A stretch of 35,422 bases of DNA, from the NCBI GenBank assembly GCA_003214855.1, contig QCLC01000019.1:1-35422 (forward strand), written 5' to 3'. The notes below the pieces were generated by a model. It made no database searches, was not told the DNA's origin, and saw nothing but the letters and a program-made list of their open reading frames with translations. Origin of the DNA: Prochlorococcus sp. AG-412-I05. Lineage in GTDB: Bacteria; Cyanobacteriota; Cyanobacteriia; PCC-6307; Cyanobiaceae. Numbering within the stretch: position 1 is the stretch's first letter; every line of letters starts with the position of its first letter. Of the stretch, positions 8,190 to 16,102 are shown piece by piece. Position numbers and translations under genes: made by a program.

Positions 8190-8591
8190 ATGGCCGACGA
8201 TTCGTTCGACAGCCTTCGCCTTTCCCTGATGCAGGATGCTCTTCCTGTGGGTTTGGCGATGGTTGATCGGGTCCGTCGTGGTGGAGCGAGAAAAATGGTG
8301 GAAGCTTTTACGGGCTCAAGTGATCCCCTCCAGGAGCTTCGTCTTGAAGGAGAAGCTGCTGCTCGATCCGTACGTGATCGATTAGATCAGGTCAGTCCAG
8401 GGCTGGGAAATCCTGTGATGGCAGTGAATGTTGCCGTTGATGATGTCGTTGTGAACTCCCCAGACCCTCAGGATCAGCAGATTTTGCTAGAGGTGCTGGC
8501 CAGAATTGAGGGACGGCTTGATGCTCTTCAGCTTCACCTGCAGAAAGATGTTGGCGAAAAATCGCCACCATCAGGCGTGGAACAAAGCTGA
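8190..8591 (+). CDS. Conserved hypothetical protein, C-terminal helix
   Basis: This encodes 133 residues from the ATG at 8190. The protein is soluble and acidic. An N-terminal LRLSLMQDALPVGLAMVDRV segment is followed by a basic GGARKMVEAF stretch, then a long C-terminal helix (QQILLEVLARIEGRLDALQL) with coiled-coil-like spacing. No known domain is recognised. It lies 15 bases after the membrane-anchored gene and 5 bases before the penicillin-binding protein ATG, which makes a three-gene transcription unit likely. Function is unknown; the tight spacing to mrdA is the only hint. Confidence 0.75.
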   Translation: MADDSFDSLRLSLMQDALPVGLAMVDRVRRGGARKMVEAFTGSSDPLQELRLEGEAAARSVRDRLDQVSPGLGNPVMAVNVAVDDVVVNSPDPQDQQILLEVLARIEGRLDALQLHLQKDVGEKSPPSGVEQS

Positions 8592-8596
8592 CGTTG

Positions 8597-10399
8597 ATGA
8601 GTGGATCAAGGCATTTGGGACGTGCCAATCAGCGGCACAGTGGTTTAGGCCAGCAGCCCAAGGTCTTGCTTGCTCTGGTGCTTTTGTTTAGTGGTGCCAT
8701 GGTGGCGCGGTTGACCTGGTTACAGCTGTTGGAAGGGGCTCGATACCGAGAGTTGGCAGATGAAAATCGGATTCGCTTGGTACCCCGCTCACCGATTCGT
8801 GGTCGGCTGCTCGATCGTCAAGGCCGTTTACTTGCCTCAAGCAAGCTCAGCTACAACCTTTATTTGCAGCCTCGATTGGTGAGTGATGGTAATTGGCCTG
8901 GGCTGCGTGACAGTCTTTCTCAGTTGCTCAATCTCTCTAAGCAGGATTTAGATCAACGCAGGCGGCAGGGGGTTGGAACGGATGGCTATCGCATCACTTT
9001 GGCCACTGATTTGAAACCTGAGCAGGTGCTGCGTTTTCGTGAGCAGGCGCGCAGTTTTGAAGCGGTCCAGGTCGATGTGGATGTACTACGTCACTATCCG
9101 CACGGCACTTTGGCCGCCCATGTCTTGGGCTATACCCAGCCAATTACTCAAAAAGAGTTTAAGACTCTCGCTGATCAGGGTTATGAGATTAGAGATCGCA
9201 TTGGCCGAATTGGAGTGGAGGCGGCCTATGAGCCTCATTTACGAGGGAAGTGGGGTGGTCAGATGCTTGAGGTCAACGCTATGGGAGAGGTGCAGCGCAG
9301 TCTTGGTGACAAGCCTTCACAGGCGGGTAAAGACCTCCTCCTCACACTGGACCTTGATTTGCAGTTGGCTGCTGAAAAGGCTCTTGAAGATAAGCCTGGC
9401 GGTGCAGTTGTAGCACTCGACCCTCGTAACGGTGCTATTCGCGCCATGGCTAGTCGCCCTGCCTTTGATCCCAATTTTTTCTCAAAACTATTTACCACGC
9501 AGAAGGAGTACGACAAGCTTTTTGCTTCCTCGAGCAAGCCATTGCTCAGTCGGGCCATGAATGCTTATGACCCGGGGAGTACTTGGAAACCTGTTACAAG
9601 TATGGCGGGCATGGAGAGTGGCAAGTTTCTGCCTGATGTGCGTTTAAAGACGGCGGCATGCATCACTTATGGGGGGCATTGCTTCCCTGACCACAACGGT
9701 GCTGGATTTGGCACGATCGGTTATGAGGATGCGCTGCGCTTTTCCAGTAATACCTTCTTTTATCAGGTGGGTGTGGGTGTGGGTTCTAAGGCGCTTTATG
9801 AGGCCGCCATCAAGCTTGGTTTCGATGCCCGCACTGGGATTGAGATTGGCTATGAGGAGAGCAAGGGCTTGGTGGGCCATCAGGCCTGGGCGGCTAAAGG
9901 TCGGGGTTGGGCTGAAGCTGGAACGACTCCTTGGATTCCCGAGGACATGGCCAGCGCCTCGATTGGTCAATCTGTGGTTCAGATCACTCCTTTGCAACTT
10001 GCTCGAGCTTATGCAGTCTTCGCCAATGGGGGTTTTTTGGTCACTCCTCACCTGGCAGATGGTGCGATCGACTGGACTTCATCACTGCGTCGCATCAAGG
10101 TCGATATCAAGCCATCCACATTGGCGACGATTCGGCGTGGTTTGCGCAAGGTTGTGCAGGATGGGACTGGTTCAGGTCTCAATTTGCCCAACTTTCCGCA
10201 AGTGGCTGGCAAGACGGGCACTGCTGAGGACAGTACCGGTGGCTCTGATCACGCATGGTTTGCATGTTTTGCGCCATATCAGTCAGCAGAAATCGTCGTT
10301 GTTGCTTTTGCCCAGAACACTCCTGGTGGAGGTTCGGTCCATGCGTTGCCTATGGCACGGCAGGTGCTTCAGGCTTGGAATCGCACACGCTCTAGTTGA
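8597..10399 (+). CDS. mrdA: Class B penicillin-binding protein 2 (peptidoglycan transpeptidase)
   Basis: This is a 600-residue membrane-anchored D,D-transpeptidase. One hydrophobic segment near 22-42 (VLLALVLLFSGAMVARL) is followed by ENRIRLVPRSPIRGRLLDRQG, the N-terminal block typical of PBP2/MrdA rather than FtsI. The transpeptidase domain carries SxxK (catalytic S328 in DPGSTWKP), SxN at 383-385 (SSNTFF) and KTG at 539-541 (AGKTGTAED). These enzymes cross-link peptidoglycan during elongation. The ATG at 8597 is chosen; a TTG one codon upstream is possible. It follows the unknown gene by 5 bases and converges on sqdX with a 35-base gap. FtsI is the main alternative. Confidence 0.9.
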   Translation: MSGSRHLGRANQRHSGLGQQPKVLLALVLLFSGAMVARLTWLQLLEGARYRELADENRIRLVPRSPIRGRLLDRQGRLLASSKLSYNLYLQPRLVSDGNWPGLRDSLSQLLNLSKQDLDQRRRQGVGTDGYRITLATDLKPEQVLRFREQARSFEAVQVDVDVLRHYPHGTLAAHVLGYTQPITQKEFKTLADQGYEIRDRIGRIGVEAAYEPHLRGKWGGQMLEVNAMGEVQRSLGDKPSQAGKDLLLTLDLDLQLAAEKALEDKPGGAVVALDPRNGAIRAMASRPAFDPNFFSKLFTTQKEYDKLFASSSKPLLSRAMNAYDPGSTWKPVTSMAGMESGKFLPDVRLKTAACITYGGHCFPDHNGAGFGTIGYEDALRFSSNTFFYQVGVGVGSKALYEAAIKLGFDARTGIEIGYEESKGLVGHQAWAAKGRGWAEAGTTPWIPEDMASASIGQSVVQITPLQLARAYAVFANGGFLVTPHLADGAIDWTSSLRRIKVDIKPSTLATIRRGLRKVVQDGTGSGLNLPNFPQVAGKTGTAEDSTGGSDHAWFACFAPYQSAEIVVVAFAQNTPGGGSVHALPMARQVLQAWNRTRSS

Positions 10400-10434
10400 A
10401 CGCACTGACTCTCAGAACACACTGATGTTTGGTC

Positions 10435-11580
10435 TCAGGCGGCCAGGTTGAGGGGTTGGCCGAGGATTGTTCTGTAGTAGCTCCGCAGTTGTTGCGTGGC
10501 ACTGGCCCATCCCCAGCGTTCGGCTTCTTGACGGGCTGCTTTGCGCAGATTTTGACGCTCGAGATCGTTGCCGAGCAGTCGTCGGGTTGCATTGATCAGG
10601 CTGGTGGACCCTCCATCCACTCCATCCGGCTCGTAGAGACAGCCGTTGACTCCGTCGGTAATGATGTCTGGAATTCCGCCACGATTGGCTCCTACTACAG
10701 GACAACCTGCTGCCATTGCTTCCAGTAAAACGAGCCCAAGAGTTTCGGTGCTTGAGGGGAATAGAAAGGCATCCCCGCTTGCATATGCACTGGCTAGTTC
10801 TTCCCCTTCGAGATAGCCCACAAATGTTGTAGCAGTGCCTTCAAATGCTTTTTCCAGTTGCTGTCGGTGAGGTCCATCGCCTACTAGGGCCAATCGTGCC
10901 TCGGGTATGCGATCGAGAACAGGTTTGATGCGTTCGATTTGCTTTTCGGCGGATAGCCGCCCTACGTAGAGAAGCAGGGCACCTTGATCGTCGTTTGTGT
11001 TCAAAAGGCGCAAGCGCATGGTTTCGTTGCGCAGTTCCGGTCGAAAGAGTTCGGTATCCACACCGCGTTGCCACAGGGCGGTGTTTTGGATCCCTTTCTC
11101 GCTCAATTCAGCCACCATTGCTGTTGAGGTGCAGAGATTGAGTATTGCTTGATTGTGGGCTGCCTTGAGAAGTTCCCAGAGCAAGGGTTCCAGCATGCCC
11201 ATGCCGTAATGCTCTAGGTATTTCGGGAGGTGGGTGTGGTAGCTAGCGATTAGAGGGATTCCGTTGGTTTTGGCGAGCCAAATTCCCCCAAGGCCTAGTA
11301 CAGCTGGATTGACAACGTGTACGAGATCGGGTTCGAAGGTTTCTAGGGCTTCGGCAACGGCTGGTCTGGGCAGGGCAAGCTTCAGTTCCGGATAGAGCGG
11401 CAGTGGCATGGCTGGCACTCCTATCAATTCCGCTCCCATGTATTCGCTAGGACAGCCTTCCGGGCAGAACACCATCACTTCATCACCGGCTTCAACCAGG
11501 TGCTGCACCGTTTTGGTGAGTCTTGTCACGATTCCATCCACTTTTGGGAGGAAGGTCTCTGTGAAAAAGGCGATCTTCAC
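10435..11580 (-). CDS. sqdX: Sulfoquinovosyldiacylglycerol synthase (GT4 glycosyltransferase)
   Basis: This is a family 4 retaining glycosyltransferase of about 381 residues that moves sulfoquinovose from UDP-sulfoquinovose to diacylglycerol, the last step of sulfolipid synthesis at the thylakoid or inner membrane. The N-terminal KIAFFTETFLPKVDGIVTRL block and the C-terminal nucleotide-sugar site with the E-x7-E motif (STETLGLVLLEAMAAGCPVVG) are both present. I start it at the GTG at 11580, right before KIAFFTETF, because the ATG at 11664 would place 28 unusual residues in front and overlap sqdB by 55 bases. Neither start has a good Shine-Dalgarno site. It lies directly downstream of sqdB, and this adjacency fixes the function among similar GT4 enzymes. 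Confidence 0.92.
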   Translation of the reverse strand: MKIAFFTETFLPKVDGIVTRLTKTVQHLVEAGDEVMVFCPEGCPSEYMGAELIGVPAMPLPLYPELKLALPRPAVAEALETFEPDLVHVVNPAVLGLGGIWLAKTNGIPLIASYHTHLPKYLEHYGMGMLEPLLWELLKAAHNQAILNLCTSTAMVAELSEKGIQNTALWQRGVDTELFRPELRNETMRLRLLNTNDDQGALLLYVGRLSAEKQIERIKPVLDRIPEARLALVGDGPHRQQLEKAFEGTATTFVGYLEGEELASAYASGDAFLFPSSTETLGLVLLEAMAAGCPVVGANRGGIPDIITDGVNGCLYEPDGVDGGSTSLINATRRLLGNDLERQNLRKAARQEAERWGWASATQQLRSYYRTILGQPLNLAA

Positions 11581-11609
11581 TGGTTGAGCGGGTGGTGTGG
11601 GCAGGCTGT

Positions 11610-12806
11610 TTAGGAGGGGTTCTTGATGGCCTCCGCCTGGGTCGAAGTCCAGGCCGATACACATGGGATACGACTGCGGTCGCAGCGGTCTGCCCAGCGT
11701 TTTGCCACATCGACTACTTCAGCAAGTAGGCCATCGTCGAGGGTGGTTGGTTTGAGTCCAAGTTCGATGAAGCAGCGGTTATCCACAATCAGATCATTCT
11801 CCACTGCTTCGTTGCGTGGGTTTGGAAGATGGTTGAGTTCGGCGCCAGTTAGGGCAGCTACCTTCTTGGCAAGTTCACCCACTTGGTGGCTCTCGGTCAT
11901 TTGGTTGAAAATCTTGACTCGTTCGCCTTTAGCCGGTGGGTTTTCAAGAGCCAGTTGTACGCACTTCACAGAATCGCAGATGTGGATGAAGGCACGGGTT
12001 TGACCTCCTGTTCCATGGACAGTGAGCGGATAACCGATTGCTGCCTGCATCAGGAAGCGGTTGAGAACTGTGCCGTAGTCACCGTCGTAATCAAAGCGGT
12101 TGGTTAGGCGTGGATCCCTAGCGGTTGCTTCAGTGTTGGTACCCCAGACGATGCCTTGGTGAAGGTCGGTGATCCTGATTTGGTCATTCTTGTTGTAGTA
12201 GAGGAAAAGCAGTTGATCGAGCGTCTTGGTCATGTGATAGACGCTTCCAGGGCTGGCTGGGTGAAGAATTTCTTCTTCGAAACGGCTGCCATCAGGCTGG
12301 GGCACTTCCACTTTGAGGTATCCCTCAGGAATGGTGGCTCCGCGGTGCGAGCCGTAGCCGTACACCCCCATCGTTCCCAGGTGCACGATGTGGATGTCTA
12401 GGCCGCTTTCAACGATGGCGGCGAGCAGATTGTGAGTGCCGTTGACGTTGTTATCGACGGTATAGCGCTTGGTGGAGCTGCTCTTCATCGAGTAGGGAGC
12501 TGCACGCTGCTCGGCAAAGTGAACCACCGCATCGGGTCGTTCAGTTTTGAGCATTGTCACCAATCGGTCGTACTGATGGGCGATGTCTAGGTGCTCAAAA
12601 CGAATTGGCTTGCCTCCGATTTCTCGCCAGGCCCTAAGGCGGTCACCAATGCTGGTGATTGGTGTCAGTGACTCGACTTCAAGATCGATATCGATCTTGC
12701 GGCGGCTGAGATTGTCGACGATCAATACGTCGTGACCCCTATCAGCAAGGTTCACTGCACAAGGCCATCCGCAGAAGCCGTCGCCGCCGAGAACGAAAAC
12801 TTTCAA
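11610..12806 (-). CDS. sqdB: UDP-sulfoquinovose synthase
   Basis: This is a 398-residue extended short-chain dehydrogenase that converts UDP-glucose and sulfite to UDP-sulfoquinovose using bound NAD. The Rossmann motif is GGDGFCGW at 7-14. T145 lies in HLGTMGVYG, and the catalytic pair Y190 and K194 lies in YHMTK. The family-specific segments AEQRAAPYSMK and TRAFIHICDSVKC are present. The start is a TTG at 12806, supported by the AGGAG site six bases upstream. It is followed by sqdX. Sulfolipid can replace phospholipid, which suits growth in phosphate-poor seawater (known for picocyanobacteria). Confidence 0.97.
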   Translation of the reverse strand: MKVFVLGGDGFCGWPCAVNLADRGHDVLIVDNLSRRKIDIDLEVESLTPITSIGDRLRAWREIGGKPIRFEHLDIAHQYDRLVTMLKTERPDAVVHFAEQRAAPYSMKSSSTKRYTVDNNVNGTHNLLAAIVESGLDIHIVHLGTMGVYGYGSHRGATIPEGYLKVEVPQPDGSRFEEEILHPASPGSVYHMTKTLDQLLFLYYNKNDQIRITDLHQGIVWGTNTEATARDPRLTNRFDYDGDYGTVLNRFLMQAAIGYPLTVHGTGGQTRAFIHICDSVKCVQLALENPPAKGERVKIFNQMTESHQVGELAKKVAALTGAELNHLPNPRNEAVENDLIVDNRCFIELGLKPTTLDDGLLAEVVDVAKRWADRCDRSRIPCVSAWTSTQAEAIKNPS

Positions 12807-12812
12807 CTCAAA

Positions 12813-12817
12813 CTCCT
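12813..12817 (-). promoter_or_regulatory. Shine-Dalgarno site that sets the TTG start of sqdB
   Basis: AGGAG on the minus strand stands six bases before the TTG at 12806. It is one of the few clear ribosome-binding sites here and supports the non-ATG start, which gives the expected MKVFVLGGDGFCG N-terminus. Confidence 0.65.
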
Positions 12818-12865
12818 GCAGGAACGAGCACTTCGCTCAGTCAGGGCAAGCTACTACAAGGTTTT

Positions 12866-13033
12866 TCAGCTGATGGCGATCCTGACGATGATTAGGGATG
12901 TCACAAGTAGGGCTCCACCGATGAGGAGCAGGCGAGTGTTGGCGTTGCTGCTGCCTTTATCAGCGATCACTTCCATACGGGGTTCTCTTGCAAAGGCGTT
13001 GAGTCGACCACCCTCTTCCTCGGTGACTTGCAT
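12866..13033 (-). CDS. Small light-harvesting-like protein (Ssl1498-type), 55 residues
   Basis: A 55-codon gene starts at the ATG at 13033 and ends with TGA at 12866. It reads MQVTEEEGGRLNAFAREPRM, then a short polar stretch, then one membrane helix (RLLLIGGALLVTSLIIV, residues about 34-50). The TxEEGGRLNxFAxEP block followed by a single C-terminal helix is what I remember of the cyanobacterial Ssl1498 family, annotated as light-harvesting-like. It probably acts in the thylakoid membrane, in photosystem assembly or protection, but a molecular role is not established. It sits between thiG (67 bases upstream) and sqdB (59 bases downstream), all leftward. The coding style matches its neighbours. 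Confidence 0.8.
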   Translation of the reverse strand: MQVTEEEGGRLNAFAREPRMEVIADKGSSNANTRLLLIGGALLVTSLIIVRIAIS

Positions 13034-13100
13034 GTAACACTTACAACTCGGCGGACCCTATGGACAGGATTGCTTGCAGGAACTTTTCCGTTACGTTCCT

Positions 13101-13931
13101 TCACAATTGTTTAGTCTTGGTTTCCGTAATAATCCCTGTTGATGGTGAGCTTGGCGAGGCTGCGGCGCTTTTGGGTAGGCGACCTGATCTGTAAGCCTGC
13201 CTACCGGCCTGAATCGCCCAGCGCATTGCTTCGGCCATGGTGATTGGATCTCCGGCTAAGGCAATTGCGCTGTTAACCAGCACTGCGTCGGCACCCATTT
13301 CCAAGGCCTGTGCAGCTTCACTGGGGACACCGATGCCAGCATCCACAACGACTGGCACTCGAGCATTTTCAATGATTAGGGAGATGTTGGCGGCATTCCT
13401 CAGACCTTGACCTGATCCAATCGGTGAGCCCAGTGGCATGACCGTTGCACAGCCCACCTCTTCAAGGCGCTTAGCCAAGAGAGGATCGGCATTGATGTAT
13501 GGCAAGACCTCGAAGCCTTCTTTCACCAATTGTTCAGCGGCCTCAAGGGTGCCGAAAGGGTCAGGTAGGAGGTGGCGGCTGTCGGGGATGACTTCGAGCT
13601 TGACGAACTTGTTGTCCTCCTGGCCTGCCAGTTTGGCGAGTTCGCGGCCGAGTCGGGCTACACGAATGGCTTCCTCTGCAGTTGCACAGCCAGCGGTGTT
13701 GGGCAGCATCCATATTTTTGACCAGTCGATGGCTTCTATCAGGCCGGCGTGGCCTGATGCCATTGTCTGTACACGGCGGACTGCAACCGTCACCATTTCG
13801 CATCCTGAAGAGCGCAGACTCTCTTGCATCACTTTTAGGCTTGGGTACTTCCCTGTGCCTGCAAAAAGTCGGCTGTGGAAGTTGCGTTTGCCGATTGTGA
13901 GTAGGTCAGGTGAGGAGTGCGTCAGAACCAT
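13101..13931 (-). CDS. thiG: Thiazole synthase
   Basis: This is a 276-residue TIM-barrel enzyme that builds the thiazole phosphate of thiamine from deoxyxylulose phosphate, dehydroglycine and the ThiS thiocarboxylate. The active lysine is K111 in FVKLEVIPD, which forms the Schiff base with the sugar. Other family blocks are FAGTGKYPS near 23-31, MLPNTAGCATAEEA, MPLGSPIGSGQGLRN and the phosphate-binding DAGIGVPSEA. I take the ATG at 13931 as the start. The ATG at 14039 would add 36 unrelated residues and run head to head into the rightward gene. The C-terminal tail is Ser/Ala-rich and unconserved in appearance. Thiamine genes in other bacteria often have TPP riboswitches; none is recognisable upstream. 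Confidence 0.95.
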   Translation of the reverse strand: MVLTHSSPDLLTIGKRNFHSRLFAGTGKYPSLKVMQESLRSSGCEMVTVAVRRVQTMASGHAGLIEAIDWSKIWMLPNTAGCATAEEAIRVARLGRELAKLAGQEDNKFVKLEVIPDSRHLLPDPFGTLEAAEQLVKEGFEVLPYINADPLLAKRLEEVGCATVMPLGSPIGSGQGLRNAANISLIIENARVPVVVDAGIGVPSEAAQALEMGADAVLVNSAIALAGDPITMAEAMRWAIQAGRQAYRSGRLPKSAAASPSSPSTGIITETKTKQL

Positions 13932-14037
13932 TGGCGCTGTTGAGGTTGTTGGAACGTCATCGCGGAGTGTCCCGGTTGAGCCGATTGGCCTTAGCTTGTG
14001 CCCATCATCATGTTTTTCCATGCCCATCCTGCTCGCC

Positions 14038-14559
14038 ATGGATCTCTCGATTGACAGTCAGGTTCCCTTCGAGCTCACTATGCCCTTGGATTCCTCTCAA
14101 TTGGCTGTGCCGCTGGTCGTGGAGGGTTCTGTTCAGAGATTTGATCCGGTAGCACGCGCCGTTGATCTTGCTGAGACAATGCCACGCCAGTGGTGTGGCA
14201 CTTACAAGTCTTTTGTAGATGGCTCCAATGTTGATGTGAACTTGAACCTGGCCAAGCTCACACCGATTGGTCAGATCATTGATCTGCGTGGAGAGATGCG
14301 TCTTGGCAGCGTTACAACTCCTGTGCAGGGAAATTTCAATGCCAAGTCAGATCAGCTGGAGTTGCTACCCCTTTCAGATCAGTTGATTCCTGGAGTGGAG
14401 CCAGGTGGGATTTTTATCGGCCTGCAGGAGTTCACAATGGTGGGTTGGCAGGCACCTCGTCTTACCAATACGGGCGGCATGCTCGACTTAAACAGTTCCT
14501 GTTCAGTACAGGCATCAGATCACTTATCAGAACCCTTGCCCATCCGCGGGCTCTGGTGA
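14038..14559 (+). CDS. Conserved cyanobacterial protein, unknown function
   Basis: This encodes 173 residues from the ATG at 14038; the ATG at 14020 would add six residues (MPILLA). It is soluble, with no clear signal peptide, and probably all-beta. A central RQWCGTYKSF motif is followed by NVDVNLNLAKLTPIGQIID and alternating hydrophobic strands up to a C-terminal GIFIGLQEFTMVGWQ. The look is that of a small lipocalin-like or barrel domain, but I do not recognise a family. It is divergent from thiG and its last 33 bases overlap the end of ycf37 tail to tail. No function is proposed. Confidence 0.75.
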   Translation: MDLSIDSQVPFELTMPLDSSQLAVPLVVEGSVQRFDPVARAVDLAETMPRQWCGTYKSFVDGSNVDVNLNLAKLTPIGQIIDLRGEMRLGSVTTPVQGNFNAKSDQLELLPLSDQLIPGVEPGGIFIGLQEFTMVGWQAPRLTNTGGMLDLNSSCSVQASDHLSEPLPIRGLW

Positions 14560-15090
14560 GTTTGTTGGTTGTGTTTTTGCCAGTCGTTTGAGGTTTTTGC
14601 GCGCTGTCTTGTTCTTGGGATCCAGGCTCAGCACCTTTTGATACAGCTCGTAGGCCTCAGTATCTTGCTCAAGGCGTTCTTTAGCAAAGGCAAGGTTGTT
14701 GAGTGCTACGGGGTAGTCAGCCTTGGCTTTTAGGGCTGACTGGTAGTGACTAACTGCAGATGAATAGTCTGTTTGAGCCGCGAGTGCAAACCCAAGGGCA
14801 TTTTCGATCAGAGCTTTGGCTTCATCTGGTTCACCAGTCAGTTGCTTTAAGGCTTTGCGAAGGGATGCTATGGCCTGGGGATAGAGCCTTTTACGCAGCT
14901 GTACAGATGCCAGTTCATAGAGTTTGGATGCCTCTTTGGAAGAGCCCGCTCCACTTTTTTCAAGTCGGATCAGTGCCCGTTCGTCGCGTTGAGTCTTGAA
15001 AACTTGACTGCCCACGATGACAGCCACGATTGCGAGCAAACCGATTAGGCCAATTAGGTAGGTTTGCGTTTCTGGCAGGAAGGCGCTCAT
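14527..15090 (-). CDS. ycf37: Ycf37-like TPR protein, photosystem I assembly
   Basis: This encodes 187 residues. An N-terminal membrane helix (YLIGLIGLLAIVAVIVGSQVF, about 11-31) is followed by about three tetratricopeptide repeats. Examples are YELASVQLRKRLYPQAIASL, the ALIENALGFALAAQTDYSSA region, and YPVALNNLAFAKERLEQD with AYELYQKVLSLDP. This architecture and length match Ycf37, a thylakoid protein that supports photosystem I assembly or stability in cyanobacteria. The ATG at 15090 is the natural start. It is transcribed leftward, with a 1 kb non-coding region behind its start. A generic membrane-anchored TPR protein is the alternative. Confidence 0.8.
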   Translation of the reverse strand: MSAFLPETQTYLIGLIGLLAIVAVIVGSQVFKTQRDERALIRLEKSGAGSSKEASKLYELASVQLRKRLYPQAIASLRKALKQLTGEPDEAKALIENALGFALAAQTDYSSAVSHYQSALKAKADYPVALNNLAFAKERLEQDTEAYELYQKVLSLDPKNKTARKNLKRLAKTQPTNSPEPADGQGF

Positions 15091-16102
15091 GGCTTAGGGG
15101 CAGTGCTTAGGGATGAGTTGGCATTTGCAGTCAAATCGAGGACGTAGTCGAATTGACTTTGAACTTTTAACATCTGCTTTTCTGGTTGAAAAACCATTTT
15201 TCCAATGGCTCAAAGAGTTTGCTCTGCAGGTTCATCGATATTGAGTTAGGCACTTGCGGGAAATTTGCGCTTCGTTAGAGATCAGCACTGAGGGGTTAGC
15301 GGCTTCCAACCATCTTTTCAAAGTAGCTCCCACCATTTGATGGTTTGATATCTTCTCAGACGAGAACGAGTCTTTGGTGGACTAGCAGATCAGGTATAGG
15401 ACGTTTTGCGTGCATCAGCACGTCAGATTCATTGCTCTCGAGCATGAGACAGACGTAGAGGAGGGTCTTAGTCCAGCTTGTGTGTTTTGGCCCCATCGCT
15501 GCAAATCCCTTGGCTTCAGAACATCAGCCGATTTGTAGCTTCTATTGCAGTACCTCCTCTGATCGGCACATTCATGGTTGTTCTCTGCTTTTTTGAGATC
15601 AATTGCTGCTGAACGGGCTTGCTCAGTTCAGCAGAGTGATGACACTCTTAGTGGCTGCATGTTTGAAGTGTGGGTAGGCGATTGAGATTTTGCCTGAGCT
15701 TGTGGTTTCAGGCCTCAGTTGTTGAAATCAGTCAATTTTTCGGTTCATCGGCTGCGAAGGCAAAGCCGGAGCAAGCCGATCAGCGCAGACCGCGCTCTCT
15801 TAAATACAGGAGTATTGCCCACATTGGCTTTGAGCCATCCACGCAACGGCAAGCCTTGGAGTCAGGTTTAAGGCTTGCTCAGCTATCAAGCCACAACTGA
15901 TTTTGATGTCTTGATGATTTTTTAGCTTTGATGGATTGGATGATCTTCAAAAGCAATAGACGGTAAAGAAAAACAAGCCCTATCAAGAGTTCAAGATGCT
16001 CTGGTCATTAAACACAGATGAAAGTTTTTTGGCTAGGCATCCAAAAAGATCTTCAGATTGGAGTTTCTGTTGACTATGTGTATTGATAAGCCAAAAAGTG
16101 AA
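15091..16102. other. 1 kb region without a recognisable gene
   Basis: No reading frame on either strand carries a recognisable protein pattern. The longest, a 76-codon frame from a GTG at 15670, has no plausible composition or ribosome-binding site. Positions 15901-15960 are AT-rich (18 of 60 G+C). A perfect 9-bp hairpin lies at 15606-15634. The left part should contain the ycf37 promoter and the right part the 3' end of the rplT transcript. A long gap is unusual in a compact picocyanobacterial genome; a decayed gene or small RNAs are the main possibilities. Confidence 0.5.
15606..15634. repeat. Perfect 9-bp inverted repeat (hairpin)
   Basis: CTGCTGAAC (15606-15614) pairs fully with GTTCAGCAG (15626-15634) across an 11-base loop. 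It lacks a following T-run on either strand, so it is not a standard terminator. It could be part of a structured RNA or a protein-binding site. Confidence 0.6.

Noticed and set aside
9669-10451. 260-codon plus-strand frame inside the penicillin-binding protein gene
   Set aside because: It is an out-of-frame reading of the transpeptidase domain, rich in Arg, Trp and Cys, and overlaps motifs that are clearly coded in the other frame.
13438-14019. Long N-terminal extension of the unknown gene at 14038
   Set aside because: It is antisense to thiG; the coherent protein begins at the ATG at 14038 or 14020.
13932-14037. TPP riboswitch upstream of thiG
   Set aside because: The 106 bases before the chosen start do not show the conserved TPP-aptamer blocks that I could recognise by eye.
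15670-15900. 76-codon plus-strand frame in the 1 kb gap
   Set aside because: GTG start without ribosome-binding site, no recognisable pattern, biased amino acid content; treated as non-coding.
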